Assembly: GCA_937860285.1 (NCBI GenBank)
Contig: CALMBS010000468.1
Coordinates: forward strand, 1 to 6,118
DNA: 6,118 nucleotides
DNA from: an uncultured Chloroflexota bacterium
GTDB lineage: Bacteria > Chloroflexota > Dehalococcoidia > UBA2247 > RBG-13-53-26
Reading direction: 5' to 3'
Shown: positions 4,149 through 6,118 of the stretch, piece by piece
Position numbering within the stretch: position 1 is the first letter of the stretch
Layout of the letters: every line of letters begins with the position of its first letter
Position numbers and translations under genes: made by a program
Notes under the pieces: generated by a model
The model's database searches: none
Told to the model about the DNA's origin: nothing
What the model saw: the letters and a program-made list of their open reading frames with translations, nothing else

Positions 4149-5588
4149 TCAGGCGGTCAGCTCCATCCTGAAAGAGATGCCATCGTCGGTATCCCCCACC
4201 GAGGGGATCAGCACGAAGGTGAAACCTCCGCGGTCCTTCAAGAGCCAGCCGTACTGGAGCACCTGGTCCACGGTCACCGCCGACCCCGTGATGCTGATGC
4301 CGTCACCCCCATAGTTGACGTTCTCCAGGGTCACGCCGCTGTCCGCAGCGCAACCGGTTATCAGGCTCAGGTCCTCGGTCGCGGATACCCGGTCCTGGTC
4401 CAGCCTGTCCAGCAGGGCTTCCAGGGCCGAGGCCGGGGTCCGGGCGGCGTCGACCTGGGTGCGCATGTCGGTGACATTGCTGTCCGCCACACCCTGGTCG
4501 GTGATGGTCTGGTTGACCTCATCGCGCTGCGCCCGGAGGTCGCTGTTCTCGCCCTTCAGATAGGTGACGCCCCAGATGCCCATGCCGATAACCACCACTC
4601 CCATGACCACGGTGGGCAGCCACATGACGTCGGCCAGGGACTGCTTCTTGATGCGGTATATCTCCGGCAGCGCGTCGAAGTTCACCACCGAGTTGGCCAC
4701 CATCTCCGGCTCCGAGGCCAGGATGCCCTTGATGGCCAGGCCTATGCAGGTCATGTGCTTGCCGTGCTCGAAGCCCTCGGTCCCCACCAGCGGCGTTTCC
4801 AGGGCCCGCACCGGGCGCTCCCTGGGCCCGGACAGCGAGGCCATCTCGCTTTCCTGGCCCACCAGGTCGCCGGAAACCAGGACCGGGACCGTCAGGTCGA
4901 TGGGCTTGTCGAGGTGGGCGGCATTATAGAAGGAGATCGATCTCTCCATTTCACTGCGCAGAATGCCGATCCGCTCTCCGGCGGGTGTGCCGGGGGCCAG
5001 CTGCAGGCTGCGGATGACCTCGGGTATCCCGTCGCCCAGCACCACGATGTCGAGGGCGTCCTGCGAGGTCTCCACCAGGATGGCCCGGGGCTCGCTGGCG
5101 GCCCGGGCGATGCACAGAGGCTTGATGTCCATGATGGTCGGCCTGAGGTTGGCCAGCTTCAGCGTGGCCACCACGGAGTCCACCTTGTCCTTGGGCAGGA
5201 CGGCCAGGTAGACCTTCATCTGCCCGTGGTCAACCGAGAGCACCTGCCAGGAGAGGTAGACCCCCTCCAGAGGTATCCCCAGGCTCTGGGCGGCCTCACG
5301 GGAGATAGCTTCCGCCCGCAGGCCCTCGGCCAGCTCGGGCAGCAGCATCATCTGGTAGAGGCAGTTGAGGCCGCTGACGCCGACCGCCACCCGTCTGCGC
5401 ACTATCTTGGAGGTCTGCCAGGCTTCCTTGATCTTCTCGGCCACCGCCGGCTGGTCCTGTACGACCCCCTCCTTGACCAGCCCCGGCTCCAGCGGCACGG
5501 CTGTCCACTTCACCGGCTGCCGGCCTTTCGTTACCAGCACGGATATCGAGCTGTCGTCTACGAAAATGCTTACCTGCTGCTTAGCCAT
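4149..5588 (-). CDS. PilM-PilN fusion: type IV pilus inner-membrane assembly protein
   Basis: A 479-residue protein that joins two genes usually separate. Residues 1-about 290 resemble the actin-like PilM. An opening strand pair (IFVDDSSISVLVT, 8-20) sits where the first phosphate motif belongs but lacks its glycines. A second nucleotide-site region follows at 170-196 (ETSQDALDIVVLGDG), then VPVLVSGDL (234-242) in place of the adenosine motif. Residues 302-312 (VNFDALPEIYR) match the short PilN segment that binds PilM in other species. One membrane helix spans about 322-344, followed by a coiled coil (about 347-400) and a ferredoxin-like C-terminal domain ending FRMELTA. The predicted topology is cytoplasmic N-terminus, extracytoplasmic C-terminus, as in GspL. 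It should dock PilO and the motor ATPases. A GTG three codons upstream (5597) is an alternative start; I prefer the ATG at 5588 because the conserved region begins there, though neither has a strong ribosome binding site. Confidence 0.85.
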   Translation of the reverse strand: MAKQQVSIFVDDSSISVLVTKGRQPVKWTAVPLEPGLVKEGVVQDQPAVAEKIKEAWQTSKIVRRRVAVGVSGLNCLYQMMLLPELAEGLRAEAISREAAQSLGIPLEGVYLSWQVLSVDHGQMKVYLAVLPKDKVDSVVATLKLANLRPTIMDIKPLCIARAASEPRAILVETSQDALDIVVLGDGIPEVIRSLQLAPGTPAGERIGILRSEMERSISFYNAAHLDKPIDLTVPVLVSGDLVGQESEMASLSGPRERPVRALETPLVGTEGFEHGKHMTCIGLAIKGILASEPEMVANSVVNFDALPEIYRIKKQSLADVMWLPTVVMGVVVIGMGIWGVTYLKGENSDLRAQRDEVNQTITDQGVADSNVTDMRTQVDAARTPASALEALLDRLDQDRVSATEDLSLITGCAADSGVTLENVNYGGDGISITGSAVTVDQVLQYGWLLKDRGGFTFVLIPSVGDTDDGISFRMELTA

Positions 5589-5631
5589 TTTTCTCACTTC
5601 GCCCTTTCCGGGACTCCGCTCCTACCCCTGG

Positions 5632-5652
5632 CGGGCCATTCTCCCTGGCCCG
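5632..5652 (-). other. Short stem-loop between the PilO-like and PilM-PilN genes
   Basis: CGGGCC and GGCCCG form a 6 bp stem around a 9-base loop in the 73-base gap between the two genes. There is no T-run, so it is not a terminator. It may be incidental in GC-rich DNA. Confidence 0.25.
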
Positions 5653-5661
5653 GAGTGATCG

Positions 5662-6118
5662 CTATTTGACATAGACAGTCAGAACCAAGGTCATGGCTTC
5701 GCCGTTCATTGAGGCGGAATTGACCTGCGCTGTGGGCAGCCAGTGGCCCAGAATGCCGGCGAAGCGCAGCTGGTCTTCGACCTCTCCCATGGCGGAGACC
5801 GTCACTCTGAAGGACTGGTAGCCGCTGTCGTCGGCTTCGTTCAGGCCGGACGTGCTGACACTGGTCACGGACACACCGGCATCGGTGCCCAGCGCGAACA
5901 GCTTCTCATCTATGGTCATGGTCTGCTCGGACGGAGGGACCCGGGCCCGCATCTCGGCCACGCTCACGTACGCTACCGCCAGCTCCCCCACCAGGCGGGC
6001 CACGGGCTGCAGGAACCGGACCGAGACGGTCAGCTTCGCGCGCCCGTCGCCCCGCACCAGGCATTGCGTCTGCATGGCCCAGGCGTCGCCCTGCACCGGG
6101 CTGTAGCCGCGCGGGACC
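5662..6118 (-). CDS. PilO-like pilus assembly protein, 3' part only (runs in from the right edge)
   Basis: The frame is open from the right edge to a TAG at 5662, about 151 codons; the start lies outside the window. A GTG at 6096 and an ATG at about 6076 lie inside the frame but are unlikely starts, because the N-terminal membrane helix of the family would then be missing. The visible part has a helix (RFLQPVARLVGELAVAYV), then RVPPSEQTMTIDEKLFALGTDAGV. That is the pattern of the PilO domain, where a proline-marked turn precedes a helix and a GVxVTxV strand. It is followed by YQSFRVTVSAMGEVEDQLRF and a final strand TLVLTVYVK. PilO pairs with PilN in the inner membrane to form the alignment complex. 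Position directly before the PilM-PilN fusion supports this, though the usual order is M-N-O, so here O precedes MN. The similarity is structural in style rather than strong, so another extracytoplasmic pilus assembly protein is possible. Confidence 0.65.
   Translation of the reverse strand, partial: VPRGYSPVQGDAWAMQTQCLVRGDGRAKLTVSVRFLQPVARLVGELAVAYVSVAEMRARVPPSEQTMTIDEKLFALGTDAGVSVTSVSTSGLNEADDSGYQSFRVTVSAMGEVEDQLRFAGILGHWLPTAQVNSASMNGEAMTLVLTVYVK

Noticed and set aside
3933..5669. A 578-codon open frame on the plus strand
   Set aside because: It lies opposite the PilM-PilN and PilT genes, has no recognisable domain, is His/Gln/Gly/Asp-rich as expected for an antisense reading of GC-rich codons, and has no suitable start signal.

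Overview
The window comes from a GC-rich bacterium. Every gene I can support is on the minus strand, so the sequence is best read from 6118 down to 1. The genes belong to a type IV pilus locus. The style suggests Chloroflexota, possibly Dehalococcoidia: the PilT ATPase has an STGHAPSA histidine box, PilM and PilN are fused, and ribosome binding sites are strong AGGAGG types. This taxonomic call is an inference from family resemblance and was not searched.

In transcription order the window holds: (1) the 3' part of a PilO-like gene entering from the right edge (5662-6118); (2) a PilM-PilN fusion (4149-5588) with an actin-like cytoplasmic part, one membrane helix and a periplasmic-type C-terminus; (3) a PilT-type retraction ATPase (2981-4108); (4) a 449-residue protein with a helical N-terminus, a multi-zinc-ribbon region resembling TackOD1, and two tandem copies of a restriction-endonuclease-like domain (1531-2880); (5) a 384-base leader (1147-1530) with a sigma70-type promoter, a cyclic-di-GMP-I (GEMM) riboswitch and a strong intrinsic terminator; (6) a type IV prepilin (724-1146); (7) a 325-base structured leader (399-723) ending in a terminator-like hairpin; (8) the 5' part of a secreted fibronectin-III-like protein leaving the left edge (1-398).

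How the parts fit: PilO, PilMN and PilT are the inner-membrane platform and retraction motor, and the prepilin is the fibre subunit or a minor pilin. The riboswitch places prepilin transcription under cyclic-di-GMP, the usual second messenger for the switch between surface attachment and motility. The secreted FnIII-like protein may be a surface or adhesion partner. The zinc-ribbon/nuclease-like protein has no obvious pilus role and is the least explained gene.

The long open frames on the plus strand lie opposite the minus-strand genes and are antisense shadows. I found no tRNA, rRNA, CRISPR array, insertion sequence or attachment site.
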